64,000 nucleotides of DNA from Palaemon carinicauda (Eukaryota > Arthropoda > Malacostraca > Decapoda > Palaemonidae), in contig NC_090751.1 in assembly GCF_036898095.1 (NCBI RefSeq), positions 72,392,313 through 72,456,312 of the forward strand, in the 5' to 3' direction. Positions 43,893 to 56,763 of the stretch are shown in pieces; the first letter of the stretch is position 1; the number at the start of each line of letters is the position of its first letter. The position numbers and the translations under genes are program-made. The notes beneath the pieces were generated by a model that saw only the letters and a list, made by a program, of their open reading frames with translations, ran no database searches and had not been told where the DNA came from.

Positions 43893-46800
43893 CGCGACCG
43901 AGTTTACCCTTCTAAGGTAATTTGCATAATTATCAAAGTTATTACGTATTATGAAATTGTCGTAGAATGGTGCAACTTGTATAGGTTATCAGTTGTAGAA
44001 AGTCTTGGTGGATTGTTTGGCTACCATGTGCATGATTTTTTTTTTAGTTAAAATGTCGTTCAACACCACGAGGACCATTTTACCGCGAGTGCCCCTTTTT
44101 CATTTTTTTTCATTTTTTTGCCAAGTCATTTTTCCGTAAGATATTGCCAAATAGTGTCGTAAAACTTTTGCTTTTTTAGTGTTGGAAAGTGTTTTTTTTT
44201 TTTTTTATCTGAGATGCCGTATATTAGAATGTTGGGCATTTTACCGCGAGTGCCCCTTTTTCATTTTTTTTCATTTTTTGGCCAAGTCATTTTTCCGTAA
44301 GATATTGCCAAATAGTGTCGTAAAACTTTTGCCTTTTTAGTGTTGGAAAGTGTGTCTAGATGATCTGGCTACCCATGCGTGACTTTGTTTTTGTCAGATA
44401 CGACGTAGTTATTGGTATATTGGGTATTTAACTGCGGTTGCCAATTTCTGTTTTTTTTTTTCAATATTTGTAAAAATTTACTACGTAGTAAGGAATTGCC
44501 GTATATTATTGATTTTTTTTTTCATGTTTATGTGTTAGAAAGTGTGCCTTGATGGTTGGGCTAACACGTGCATGTCTTTTTTTTTAATCTGAGATGCCGT
44601 ATATTAGAATGTTGGGCATTTTTCCGCGAGTGCCCTTTTTTATTTGTTTTGCATTTTTTTGCTTAGTCATGTTACCGTAAGGAATTGGCAAGTAGTGTCG
44701 CAAAACTTATATTTTTATAGTGTTGGAAAGTGTTTCTAGATGATCTGGATACCCATGCCTATTTTTTTTTTTAGCCAGATATAGTGTATATATAGGTATG
44801 GGTTCCATTTTCCTGTGATTGCCATTTTTTCGTTTTTTCCCATTTCTTTCAAAATTACTACGTACTAAGGAACTATCACAGAGTTATGATTCATTTAGAT
44901 GTTTATTTGTCGGAAAATGTGCCTTGATGGTTTGCCTAGTACGTGGCTGAAATTTTTTTTCTGAAATGCGTATAATAAAATGTTGGCCATTTTTCCGCGA
45001 GTGCCCCTTTTTATTTGTTTTTCATTTTTTTACTTAGTCATGATACCGTAAGGAATTGGCAAGAAGTGTCGCAAAACTTATATTTTTATAGTGTTGGAAA
45101 GTGTTTCCAGATGATCTGGCTACCCATGCCTATCTTTTTTTTAGCCAGATATGGCATATATATAGGTATGTGTTCGATTTTCCTGTGATTGCCATTTATT
45201 CGTTTTTCCCATTTCTTTCAAAATTATTACGTACTAAGGAACTATCACAGAGTTATGATTCATTTATATGTTTATTTGTCGGAAAATGTGCCTTGATGGT
45301 TTGCCTAGAACATGGCTGAAATTTTTTTTTTTCTGAAATGCCGTATATTAGAATGGCCATTTTTCCGCGAGTGCCCCTTTTTATTTGTTTTGCATTTTTT
45401 TGCTTAGTCATGTTACCGTAAGGAATTGGCAAGTAGTGTCGCAAAACTTATAATTTTATAGTGTTGGAAAGTGTTTCTAGATGATCTGGCTACCCATGCC
45501 TATCTTTATTTTTAGCCAGATATGGCGTATATATAGGTATGTGTTCGATTTTCCTGTGATTGCCATTTTTTCGTTTTTTCCCATTTCTTTCAAAATTACT
45601 ACGTACTAAGGAACTATCACAGAGTAATGATTCATTTAGATGTTTATTTGTCGGAAAATGTGCCTAGCACGTGGCTGAATTTTTTTTTCTGAAATGCCGT
45701 ATATTAGAATGTTAGCCATTTTTCCGCGAGTGCCCCTTTTTATTTGTTTTGCATTTTTTTGCTTAGTCATGTTACCGTAAGGAATTGGCAAGTAGTGTCG
45801 CAAAACTTATATTTTTATAGTGTTGGAAAGTGTTTCTAGATGATCTGGCTACCCATGCCTATCTTTTTTTTAGCCAGATATGGCGTATATATAGGTATGT
45901 GTTCGATTTTCCGGTGATTGCCATTTTTTCGTTTTTTCCCATTTCTTTCAAAATTACTACGTACTAAGGAACTATTACAGAGTAATGATTCATTTAGATG
46001 TTTATTTGTCGGAAAATGTGCCTTGATGGTTTGCCTAGTACGTGGCTGAAAATTTTTTTTTTTCTGAAATGCCGTATATTAGAATGTTGGCCATTTTTCC
46101 GCGAGTGCCCCTTTTTATTTGTTTTGCATTTTTTTGCTTAGTCATGTTACCGTAAGGAATTGGCAAGTAGTGTCGCAAAACTTATATTTTTATAGTGTTG
46201 GAAAGTGTTTCTAGATGATCTGGCTACCCATGCCTATCTTTATTTTTAGCCAGATATGGCGTATATATAGGTATGTGTTCGATTTTCCTGCGATTGCCAC
46301 TTTTTCGTTTTTTCCCATTTCTTTCAAAATTACTACGTACTAAGGAACTATCACAGAGTAATGATTCCTCTAGATGTTTATTTGTCGTTAAATTTTGTTT
46401 ACTTCTTTTTTTGATTGAATATCATCAAATTTTTTTAGCCAAAATATTATATTGTTTTACATTTTTTTTTTCGATTTTATTTCCCTTCAAAAATTTTTTT
46501 TTGGGTCAGAATTTTAATTATATAGTCGTAAAATAATCGACAATTATCCAGCAACCCACCATACAATTTTTATGCATATCCAAGAATAATTAGATTAGTA
46601 AATAACACCTTGAAATTGACATACCCTTCCTACATTTCAAGTGGCAGATTTGGGAGTCTGAGTCAGTGTGGTTGGCGGCCATTTTGTGGACATATCGGAA
46701 GCGTAAGTTGCCCTATCTATATATATTCTTGTTCCCTATAGAATTTGTGATATTTTGGTATATTTTTACCTGCATAAATATCATAAGGTATAATAAATAT

Positions 46801-47400
46801 ATGTATTTTTTTACGAAATTTCTAAGTACTCAAAAAATTACCTTTAGATATGGCCCCTGATATAAATGTAATTTACAAAATAATGAAGATTTTTTTTACA
46901 TATTTCTATTTTAGGATAACATATGTTTATTCCCTAAAAAAATTAGCCACTTCCCATTTAATTTGGGTACCCAAAAAAATTCATGAAATTTGGACAAATT
47001 TTTTTGGCCAAAAAAAGTTACCCTTTTTTTCTCATTTCAGATCTTCACCTCCATGGGTCTGACTTCATCCAAAATACATCAAGATGTGTCCTAAACATTC
47101 AAGAATCAATTCCTAAAAGGATTTGTGTATATATGTATAAACCTTTTTTTATGAATTTTTATGTAAGGTCTTTTTTTGTTTCTACTTAATTTTTTAAAAT
47201 ATTTATAATAAATAGTTTTTCTGCAGATGAGTAGTATTTATCTTTACAGTTGTTTTAAGCATTCATTGAAGTTTTTTTTGGCAAAAGAAAAAAGGAGGTT
47301 ACTGCAAAAACTGATTTTTCAAGAATTTTTTTTGGCGTCGGGGTCGTTCGCGTCCGAGTATACCCTTAAAGGGGTGTCCGAGGAGCGTACCTATCCAGGG
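43893..47400 (+). mobile_element. TTAA piggyBac-like element, copy 2 (5'-truncated, satellite-bearing)
   Basis: Begins at CGCGACCGAGTTTACCCTTC, which in copy 3 lies ~190 bp inside the left end. It continues collinear with copy 3 to the right end CGTACCTATCCAGGG followed by TTAA (47,401-47,404). The right-hand kilobase (46,400-47,400) is almost identical to 59,640-60,652. The left TIR and its TTAA are missing. Confidence 0.8.
43930..46380 (+). repeat. Tandem satellite, ~185 bp monomer in ~370 bp dimers
   Basis: GTTGGAAAGTGTTTCTAGAT recurs near 44,722, 45,092, 45,462, 45,823 and 46,196, spacing 361-373 bp. Halfway between, the related GTCGGAAAATGTGCCTTGAT marks the second monomer type. Both types share the layout GGAAA.TGT..CT.GATG.T.TGGCTA.C..., a T-run, then TACTACGTACTAAGGAACTA or GTTACCGTAAGGAATTGGCA. 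About 13 monomers in all. Short minus or plus frames inside are artefacts. Confidence 0.9.
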
Positions 47401-47404
47401 TTAA

Positions 47405-50400
47405 AGCATCTACGGGTCTCGCTATCTCCCCCAAACCTCTTTTGAATTTATGGTAATACTCAACGAGCCCAAGGAACCTGGTTACTTTCTTGGGGGAACG
47501 TGGTCTGGGGAAATCTCTAATAGCCCCTACTTTACTGTTTATAGAAAAATTCGCATCTTGACAATATTATTTCAATACCATTACGGCTCAATGCTTCTAA
47601 AACTTTACAAATATTGTTTTTATGTTCTTCGGCCATTTTCCATGTAATTTAGATATCGTTTAAATAAACAAGCACATTATGGCCAATTAAGGGAGACAAC
47701 ACCGCTATCATTACTTTAGAAAAAAATTACTTGGAGCATTTTTAACACCAAAATAATGAAAATCAAACCGAAATAGTTGATCGATGCCTAAATAGGTATT
47801 TGATAGTATCCAGATTTTAAATCTATAGTTGTAAAATATTTTCTATCCCGTACCCTCACAAGTAATTCTTCGATCGAGGGCAATGGGAATGCACTATCCT
47901 TAGTGACTGCATTCAACTTCCTTCAATCAACAAACAATCTTACCAAGCCATCATTTTTCCTAACAGCTACAATTGTAGAAGCCCAGGGGGATCTGCTCTC
48001 CTTAATAATCCTTGTTTCCTTAATTTACTAATTTCCCTTTCTATCTCTCTCTGGAAATTAATGGGTACCTTATAAAGCCTTAACCTGACGGTTCCGCCTG
48101 CCCAGTTTCAGTGCTAAAGGGAAATTGATCAATCTTCCCGGGTGGCTCGGTTCCAATTGCAATTACATCTGAATAATTTTTAATAATGTTACTAACTACA
48201 GGTTGATATTCTGGCAGACAATGTTTTGCGCTTGCATAATCAAGTTCAGAGTGCATTCGTCTGTCTGTGTGGGCTAGAGTTGTGGCTTCCAAGATCCCAT
48301 TATTAGTAATTTCACATAACTCCAACTTACACACATAGAATCACTTCCCAACACAATTCTTCATATTGTAATGTGCGCTCTGTTCTCTTTTATTTCTGAC
48401 AAGCCCTCTAAGACTACGTGTGCCCATTTAGCATGGCGTTTATCTACGACCTTGGTTCCCTCTGGGAGAGGCTGACATGGGGTCACTGATATGTTCATAA
48501 GTATCTGGGGTGGCAATACTTCTCTTTCAGGTACAGATTTTACCTTACTTAATTGTCCTTCCTTTCCCGCACAAGCACTTACTCTCTCATGACTTTCTAT
48601 CGGCAAAATTCACCTTCCTGCTTTTACTGTTATTTTATCTATTTCCTCACCAATGTATATTAGATTACTCATTATAAAATCCAAATCAAGTATAGCCTCG
48701 ATTCTAGGAATTTCCATGGTGGGGAAGACAAAAAAATCATGTGTAAACTTCACAGATCCCACCTTAAAGTTGACAATTGTTTATACCCTGGTTGTAGTAT
48801 ATTTCCTCCTGGTGTGTTGAGGATGGTGGATGCTGCTAACTGAAGTGGGTTTAAGGAGATTTCTTGTTAAAGAACTGAAACTCTGGCTACTGTGTCGATC
48901 AGCACTTGAACGGACTCATCTGGTAGGTCAATCCTGACTGGAAAAATTTCAAGCAGCCCATTAGAATACCGACACGGACTAACGACCTCGCTTGAAATAC
49001 TGCTACCCCCTGCTCCTGTCTCTAGTGCTGCGGGGGGGAGGTCGGGGCTAGTGAGGGAAGTTGCAGTGCCTGCTCCATCGAGTCCATCGTAGTCACTCTC
49101 ATCGCTGCCTCGGCTGCTGCTTCTGCTGTCATGGGGCGTGGGGATCGATATCCTTCATGTCCCTCGTCTCCCCCTTCCTCTGTTTCGTTTTCCTCAGATG
49201 TTGGGTGGGTTTTGGTGTGCGTATGCCACAGTCCGCCCACCCTCGGTTTTTCTGCTGGGCACTCTCGAGATAGATGACCATAGCCCTGACAAGTGTAACA
49301 GCGGGGGGATCCTTGGGTGAGCTACTCCACTCGTTGGTGACCCTCTCCCCCACACTGCCAACATCTGAAGATTCTTCTCACCTGCTGACTCTGTTCTCCC
49401 CTCTCCCGGTTTAGGGTTTGGTGAGTGATTCTCATGGCTGTCAGCATTTCGGATCGGGGCAGTTATTCTTCGTCATTTCTCCTTATGGCAAACTTTCTAC
49501 AATGTTTTGTATTGCCATTACCACGTCTGCTAACAAGGGATTGTCATTGAACAAATAACCACATAGATACAGGTTTATTAATCTACGAATATGTTTACCG
49601 GCAATTGCTTGTTTATCACCTTCTCGGAGATTGGCACTCCATGTAGCAAACAAATCACAATCTCGAAAAATACGAGTTTCAAAATTGAGAATGACTTACT
49701 CTCTCGAATTTTTTGGTTTGTAGTTTCCTTCCACATTCCCTTTTCTTGCATTGGGTAAGGGGTATTTCTCAATTAATCCTCATTTTATTTCATTATAACA
49801 TCTTAAACTGTCTTGTGGCCAACGTATTACCTCCATTGCCAGAGCATCTTTCAGCAATCTAATTACTTGACTTGCTTTTTCTCTTTTTGACAACCCATAT
49901 GTAGCTACTTCAAAGTCTCTCAAAAATACTTTGATTGATTGGAACCCCTCATTAGGCCGTTTATCGTCAAAAGGCCAAAAACTCGCATGGAGTTATGGCA
50001 GTTTTCGAACTACGACATTTTGAGTATCTTCACTCGTTCAACTAATAATCTGTTTATTAACTCGGCTAGGATATCGAACTTATTTTCTAAGTCCTGTATT
50101 CGTTGCTCTTGTCTATATTCTTCTTCAAAATCACTATACCCACCTGCTCCTTCGTTTTTATCTCCCGCAATAGTAGCGTCGGCTATGTTAGTCTTCGCCT
50201 ACCTAGGCATCTTTTATTTTACCGGCTTAAAGAACATTTTCACTCACAACATAAGCAAACAGACGGATAATGAGACACTGAAACATGGGTTTGTTTCACT
50301 TTATTATAAAAAGGTTCTTGAATACACTTTACACAGCCCGATAATCATCAGACGAGTACCTACTTGTTCTTATGATTGCTTAAGTGGTACTGCTTACCCA

Positions 50401-50420
50401 TTAGAATAAGTAAATGCAAT
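47405..50420 (-). pseudogene. Ty3/gypsy gag-pol relic (protease to RT, minus strand)
   Basis: Reading the minus strand from the right: gag-like frames (49,970-49,580), zinc knuckles (CWQCGGEGH, CYTCQGYGHLSRECP, about 49,390-49,240), a protease-like segment with LIDTVARVSVL where DTGA is expected (about 48,910), a pol linker (48,334-48,080, ending FPFSTETGQAEPSG), RT in pieces, and IRDFPRPRSPKKVTRFLGLV then EYYHKF (about 47,530-47,430) from the RT-RNase H connection. The order gag-PR-RT fits an ordinary gypsy element, not the integrase-first family. Its 3' half is removed at the TTAA boundary at 47,405. Confidence 0.8.
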
Positions 50421-50627
50421 GTTGCTCTGTCAATATGCTAAATTGTTAGATTTCGTGGAAATCTCTACTGTGATATAAATATACTCTCACCAGCAGGTTT
50501 ACACCACGTCACCTATCAGACTTAACACACGTCATCTATAAGAGTTCAGTGCTCGCACGCAACAATCTATGAGTCATACTACTCTTAAAAATGTCATTAA
50601 TCTCACAGTATAACACACGTACTTCTG
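50240..50627. other. Leader or LTR edge of the gypsy relic, unassigned
   Basis: No coding motif. Lies between the gag start of the minus-strand gypsy relic and the LTR-like arm at 50,655. Confidence 0.4.
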
Positions 50628-50654
50628 TAATGATTAGAATAGTTAATACATGTT

Positions 50655-51212
50655 TCAGATGTATGAAAATGGATAACTGAATACATCTTAATAGTTTTTA
50701 AGTATTTATTCTATAAAAACAACAGAGTTAAACATCTCCATCGCTGGAGGAAGCTGCGTTGGTCCAGATGACCAATTCTGGTGAAGTATAGATATGAACT
50801 GACTAAATTATCGATATCACAGATATCGTATGCTTAGTTTACTTTAGACACGTCACAAACTCGGAAGACACCTGCATCCGGTGACGTCACAAACTTTCAC
50901 ACGCTTGAGACAATGTGTTGACGTTAAGAAGAATGTCAAATTGCTGAGGTTTGCATTGTATGTCCGGTTTACGATTTGAATGACTACAGCAAATCCCAGG
51001 GTTAGCTCCTTCAACCAACATGACATATTACGTCATTTGTTTTAAACATGTAATATTAACTATTCTAATCATTACATTAGCTCGGCCAGCTATCTCAATT
51101 TTTTTACAAAAATTTAACAACAAGCCGAAACATGGTTATTAGGTGTGACTGGACATACGTATTATTCTTTGTTTAACTTTAGCCATAATCAACCGAGGAC
51201 GAATGTCCAAAT
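50655..51212 (+). repeat. Left LTR-like arm of an inverted pair
   Basis: TGTTTCAGATGTATG through CTAATCATTACA (50,655-51,082; TG...CA ends) followed by a leader (TTAGCTCGGCCAGC ... CAACCGAGGACGAA). Nearly identical, inverted, to 52,085-52,652. Directly outside it, 50,628-50,654 holds an inverted copy of the arm's own end (TGTAATGATTAGAATAGTTA), a sign of rearrangement. Confidence 0.8.
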
Positions 51213-51476
51213 AGGCACATTAAAAAATAATCACAATAATGCATACAAAAAAGATATTACCAAAGCAAAAAGAAAAATGCATGATAAAACCAAGATCACA
51301 TATATGGTACATTGCTAGCAAATGATTATATGGTACCAAAAAAAAAAAACTTCTGACTTACATATGATTCGGTAACTTGATAAAGAATAATTGTTACCTG
51401 TGTCAGAAACAAAATACTCAATTTTTAGTGCACAAACACGAATTCCTGGTACGTACACGTACCACGGTTTCGTACA

Positions 51477-51515
<39 letters not shown>

Positions 51516-51805
51516 TTATATATAGGGCTGATATATTTTATTAGATGCCCATAGATTCTGTTATATATTTTATTTTTTTTTCTCTCTTTTCTTTTTTAAC
51601 ATTCCGGCTTATATAATTTTATCAGATGCCGAGAGAAAAAATTATTTATAACTTTTTTTTTTTTTTTTTTTTAAATGTTGTTTTAAATGTATTATTAACA
51701 ATGCAAATGTAGAAAATTTCTTTAATTACATATTACTAGCGTACTAATCAGCTTTTCATACAATTCTTCCCAACAAATTACTCCCTTAGCGAATGAGGTG
51801 GCCAC
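51213..51805. other. Non-coding spacer between the inverted arms
   Basis: AT-rich, with a palindrome GGTACGTACACGTACC (51,449-51,464), a short TA run (51,477-51,530) and a poly(T) tract (51,652-51,672). Confidence 0.6.
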
Positions 51806-52100
51806 TCAAACAGCTTTGAACTGAATCAAATAGGGCGTATTGTCGGGGCTAGGCAACTCATTCCTTTTTAGCTGCTTGCTGTGCCGTAACCTACGCCAAA
51901 CAAGGATGTTAACGGTGATAAATATCACCACCGTGATACACAAACCAGCTAGTAGTATGGGGTGAAGAATTTCCTTATAAGTCGGTGACAGGAGGTCCTT
52001 TTCGGTAAGTTTCATCAACCGCTTTGCCACATGTCCGTTGTACGGGAGAGGAAGTGCTGGCATTGTAGAGGTCCACGTGAAGTTCGCGAAGTAGGTTCGT
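51806..52100 (-). pseudogene. Envelope-like membrane-anchor fragment
   Basis: The minus-strand frame is open from about 52,100, through an ATG at 52,063, to the stop at 51,806. It has an N-glycosylation-type NFT before the ATG, a ~22-residue hydrophobic span (LLAGLCITVVIFITVNILVW), a basic stop-transfer (RRLRHSKQLKR) and a short cytoplasmic tail. The shape fits the C-terminus of a retroelement or viral envelope protein, but no family-specific motif is present, so this is inference. It is joined at its N-side directly to the LTR-like leader, so the ectodomain is missing. Confidence 0.45.
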
Positions 52101-52652
52101 CCTCGGTTGATTATGGCTAAAGTTAAACAAAGAGTAATACGTATGTCCAGTCACACCTAATAACCATGTTTTGGCTTGTTAAATTTTTGTAAAAAAAAAT
52201 TGAGATAGCTGGCCGAGCTAATGTAATGATTAGAATAGTTAATATTACATGTTTAAAACAAATGACGTAATATGTCATGTTGGTTGGAGGAGCTAACCCT
52301 GGGATTTGCTGTAGTCATTCAAATCGTAAACAGGACATACAATGCAAATCTCAGCAATTTGACATTCTTCTTAAACGTCAACACATTGTCTCAGCGTGTG
52401 AAAGTTTGTGACGTCACCGGATGCAGGTGTCTTCCGAGTTTGTGACGTGTCTAAAATAAACTAAGCATACGATATCTGTGATATCGATAATTTAGTCAGT
52501 TCATATCTATACTTCACCAGAATTGGTCATCTGGACCAACCCAGCTTCCTCCAGTGATGGAGATGTTTAACTCTGTTGTTTTTATAGAATAAATACTTAA
52601 AAACTATTAAGATGTATTCAGTTATCCATTTACATACATCTGAAACAACACT
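52085..52652 (-). repeat. Right LTR-like arm of the inverted pair
   Basis: Reverse complement of 50,655-51,212, ending at CATCTGAAACA. Both arms stop matching at exactly GAGGACGAA on the inner side. Contains GTGACGTCACCGG and GATATCTGTGATATC palindromes. Confidence 0.8.
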
Positions 52653-52716
52653 TACTCAATGTGTGCTTATAACAGTAGCACGCCAATACTTCTACATATT
52701 TATCATACAAAGCTCA

Positions 52717-52826
<110 letters not shown>

Positions 52827-52899
52827 TGTGGTTGGGAATACCAACTTTTAACCATTTTATGTTCTCATGACTTTAACTTATCTAACACTGATACATTTA

Positions 52900-53230
52900 T
52901 AACTAAATTGTTTGAGAGAGCCGTTAGGTAATAACTGAGAGGTGAATAGAACTAACTATATCTCAAGAGATTATGAGTTTATACATAAGGTGTTCCAAGC
53001 TGAACGGCACAAAAATTCAAACAAAATAATTCATGAATAGGCAGGATTAAATAGGTTATTGTCAGTGTAAATGGAGGGTGATATATTAAAAAAAAAAAAT
53101 TACCGTTAAAGTGTATGAGCGTGTGTGAGATATCTGCGGCATATGGCTTGCTCCTTAAAAAGATGACATACATGTGAAATAGGGCACCTTGCTCAAGAGA
53201 GGCGCAGGAGATAAGCAGGTTTAGGATGAT
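52900..53230 (-). repeat. Gypsy 3' end or LTR start
   Basis: Lies directly downstream (minus strand) of the gypsy integrase C-terminus. GAGAGAGCCGTTAGGTAATA and AACAAAATAATTCATGAATA match the fragment at 19,540-19,690. An LTR boundary is not exactly visible. Confidence 0.5.
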
Positions 53231-54010
53231 CAATGTTGACCTAGTCTTCTTTGCCATAAATATTAAGTAAGAATGCCTTCGTTGTTTGATAGATCATAAG
53301 GAAAATGCCCTTGTGAGGGGCACTAGTGGTGGCTTTCTGGTGTCGTTGCGCAGGAAAGCATGTGGTGCCTTTTGAAAACCTGTCAGTATTTGTTGCTTCT
53401 CTGGGGGTTGTAAGTCTGGTGGCATGGAGTAAATTTTCCCAGAACATGATGTAGGTGTGGAAATTTTCGGAGGAGATTGTCGACAAAAAAAAAAAAAAAA
53501 AAAAAAATCTGTAGGGACGACCAACGGGTCTCTATACACAATTTTAGTTGCCGAGATATCCAGGGTGTCCGTAGAAGTGATTCTTAGTTACAGGAGAACC
53601 TAGGGAAGCTGAGTAAACCAGTTGTAGTGATTGTATTAGAACATCAAAGCTGCTTTGAGGATGTGATGAAAAAGTTAAACCATTCTGTTGGCTACAGGGT
53701 TTTATTTGGTTGTCTGATGTAGGGTGATGTCCAGGTGATCCACTAATGATGTCCACAATTGAGAAGTAAAAAGGGTACCCCTGTCAGAAGTAATATGCTA
53801 AGGGATACCAAATCTTGTTATCCACACCATGAGTTAGGCAGATGTATATGAGCCGGAAATTGCTGTTTGACTGGGGATGGCTTCAGACCAATGAGTGGAA
53901 CGGTCAGTAATGGTAAACAGGTAACGATATCCTTGTGATATGGGTAGGGGACCTACATCGCCATGAATGGGGACGAGATGACGCTAAAGCTAAAGAAAGG
54001 TTCCCACTTC
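53230..54010 (-). pseudogene. Ty3/gypsy integrase core and C-terminus
   Basis: Minus strand from the right: GDVGPLPISQGYRYLFTITD then RSTHWSEA (integrase core start, about 53,965-53,880), HITSDRGTLFTSQLW with the second catalytic Asp (about 53,800), a segment matching NPxANGxVERFH with changes (about 53,690), TKIVYRDPLVVPTDFF (about 53,555-53,505), an A-run expansion (53,484-53,508), LGKFTP, FQKAPHAFLRNDTRKPPLVP then KGIFLMIYQTTKAFLLNIYG, KEDWVN (about 53,330-53,225). Frame changes several times. No RT is nearby. Confidence 0.8.
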
Positions 54011-55085
54011 CTGAATCTCTGGTTTAATGTACTATTTAAGTTTGGCAAGCAGCAGAGGTGCGGAAGCAATCCTTAGGATGTCATAGGGGCGTGGGGTAAT
54101 AACTAAATCATACATGGTCGGAGGCGGTGAATTAGATGAGGGTGAACTCGTAAAAAGGATTTATTGCCTAAGTTAATATTCACAATTAAAATGAGCTGAA
54201 ATCTTCAAAGCGAGTGAATTAGAACTGCAAATCTTGAGGGTGCATAACAGAAGACTAATAAGTTTCTCGTTGGCTCTTAAATGATTTCACCCCTCAAATA
54301 ACATGGAATTTACTTTTAACTGGTACAATAACATATCCGGGGAGAGCAGACGGGGAGACATTTAAACTAAGAAAAACTATTGGACGTCATATGGCATAGG
54401 ACATACGCCATGGCTGTGGTAGGCTTACCATGGCAGGTGGACCTAGTGAGGGTTGCCCATTCATGAGTAGAACTCAAACTTAACTTCCTTTACTCACACA
54501 GTCTGTGCGTTCTTATTCCCCCTACATTGCTGGGGGGTCTGGGGGCTTGTCTTGCCTATAGGTAGCAGGTGACGTAACCGCACCATACTGGTTCTCCCTC
54601 TGCGTCCCCTCTCCCTGGTTTACATAATACAAACTAAGTCTCGGACGGGGGAGACCTACAGCAAAGGGAAACTTATCTATTTTACATGTTAAAAAGACAA
54701 TAGTTCTTTTCTATGAAAGGGGCATAAACGAGAATGGACGTCAAGCATTAGCTGTGGCTATCTTCAAAACTCCACAAAGGCGTAGTTGTCTTGGGCGGCG
54801 TTGTTCATGGGCTCCTCAGGGGGTTGATCCTATCTGGCCTGGGGGTCCTAGGTATGAGTATGCCCCTCAGATATATGTCAACGTCCACTCTTTGCTGTAC
54901 TCTTCACCCTCCTTGCCTGTAACGGTGAAATTGAAAACAATAAATGGTCTAATCATCATTTGTCAGATGCCATGCCACCTGAGTTTGCGTCTATAGACGA
55001 AGCAAAACAGCAGCAGAGTTCTCATACCCGTGATCCCATTACCCTAATATTTTTTTTTTCTTTTTTTTTTACTTGTGACAAACTC
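54011..55085 (-). repeat. LTR-like region with polypurine tract
   Basis: The minus strand at 55,095-55,070 reads GGTAGGGGGGAGTTTGTCACAAG, a polypurine tract followed by a TGT start, so an LTR of a different element probably runs leftwards from here. The interior has no protein. Its left end is not obvious, and part of 54,011-54,200 may belong to the integrase relic. Confidence 0.45.
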
Positions 55086-56350
55086 CCCCCTACCAATTTA
55101 CAGTTTCTTCCGGAACTGTGGTAGGTTTCCAAGAAAAGAATTACTACAAACTTTACTTTAAATTCAAACCACAAATAGCTTCTGTGTCAGAAACATAACT
55201 TATTTTATTTGATATGAAGTAAAAACAAACAAAACTCAAACGAGACTGCTCTGGTGTGTTTTGCCTTGATCATACATAACCCCAAATTCTCATAAAAGAA
55301 AAACAATTAGCAATCAAGTTACAGAATATGAGCGAAACAAGTTCACATATCTTATAATAACAGTTTTGCAGAGTATCATGAGAAAACAGGAACTGTAAAA
55401 ATATTAATACATAAGAAACACAATATGAGTAACTAAAAATCAAGAACCAAAATACTCGAAGGTTATATATTAGCAAATGAAATATGAAACAGAGACTTCC
55501 ATCATTAAAACAAATCATACAAAAATACTCATTATCAGCGAACGTATGTTAAAGATAATTCAAAAAAAGAAGTAATCATCAATCAACACTCCACATGACT
55601 GTATTCATGATATACATACTTTATATATGGACATGTATGGATACTGCATGATTTATCAAGAGTTACAATTTTTACAACAAAAAGTAACCCTTATAATTAA
55701 AAATACTTAACTTTTCTAAATCCTACAGTCCATTAGTGAATGCTGTCATCGTACAAAAAGAAATCAATGCCCTCACATGTCCAGCCTTCACTTTGGCTCA
55801 TTCATTGGACTCTCAGTCTGAAAAAGATCTAAGATATAGTGCTGGTAAACACAATACATTATACATTCCAACCCAAAAACGATAGTTGCTAGCAAAAATC
55901 TATCAAATTACCAAAAAGAAAAGTTTCACAAATAAAAGAAACAATTCCTCGGAAAATCAACACATGTGCACACAACCTAAATATTCACTCTCCATAGATA
56001 CTTTCGTATCTTTTGGGTGGTTTACCTGGATCCACTACAGTTATTATCAAATAGTGACAATAATAGCTATTAACTATGGCCATATTATGAAAATCTTTAA
56101 AACAACAAAACATCTTTTAGACATCTTTAAACATGATAAAACATTATCCAATATCTTTTAACCGCTGTATCAAAAATTAATCAATGCGCATCACCATCAA
56201 CAGTTAACTAACTGTATCATACTAACAAAAAGTATCATAGTCAAACAAAGCTCTGTTCCTCCACTCGGAACACTTCTGCAGATATCCATGCAAAAAACAA
56301 CAAAATGGTACCATTACAACTACTCATTTGAGCTATGCCTATACTCTGCA

Positions 56351-56575
56351 TTAAGTAAGGCATGCCTGGGATCCCCGGAGCCACTCATTGGGTGGGAGTG
56401 TTTCCCCTACCCCCGCCCTCATTGAGTGCCCGGCGGGCACATTTAGAACATTTTGTTCTAAGGGCAAAGCTTCCCTTACTGGTAGAGGATTCGTCAGCAC
56501 AACTGGTTTGACCCCCTCTCCCCCTCTCAATCGGAGACAGGCAGGGCACCGAAAAGCATCAAAACAGAACACCAA
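56351..56575 (-). other. Unrecognised GC-richer open frame
   Basis: 74 codons with CPACLRLRGGEGVKPVVLTN, LPVREALPLEQNVLNVP, AGHSMRAGVG. The local base composition is clearly richer in GC than its neighbours and both strands stay open. It might be a retroelement remnant, but I cannot assign it. Confidence 0.25.
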
Positions 56576-56714
56576 TCCAACCAGACGGCAAAAAAAGAAA
56601 ACAATTCTTCAACATCCACAACATGAATGTCCAAATTCCCAAGTTTCAACCAGTACCTACCAACTCAAAAGGGACATCAAAAACTTTAAGGGCATCTCAA
56701 CGCCTAAGCACAGA

Positions 56715-56717
<3 letters not shown>

Positions 56718-56761
<44 letters not shown>
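56718..56761. repeat. (CT)n microsatellite
   Basis: About 22 CT units. Confidence 0.97.

Positions 56762-56763
<2 letters not shown>

Noticed and set aside
43930..46400. Possible CRISPR-like regular spacing of repeats
   Set aside because: Repeats of ~185/370 bp with no unique spacers and no cas genes, within a eukaryotic transposon: an ordinary satellite.
45101..46536. Short Phe/Ser-rich ORFs inside the satellite
   Set aside because: They recur with the satellite phase and break at array edges, so they are by-products of the tandem repeat.
55886..56161. Open frame with many Ile, Lys and Thr codons
   Set aside because: AT-driven composition, no motif, no repeat copy in the window.
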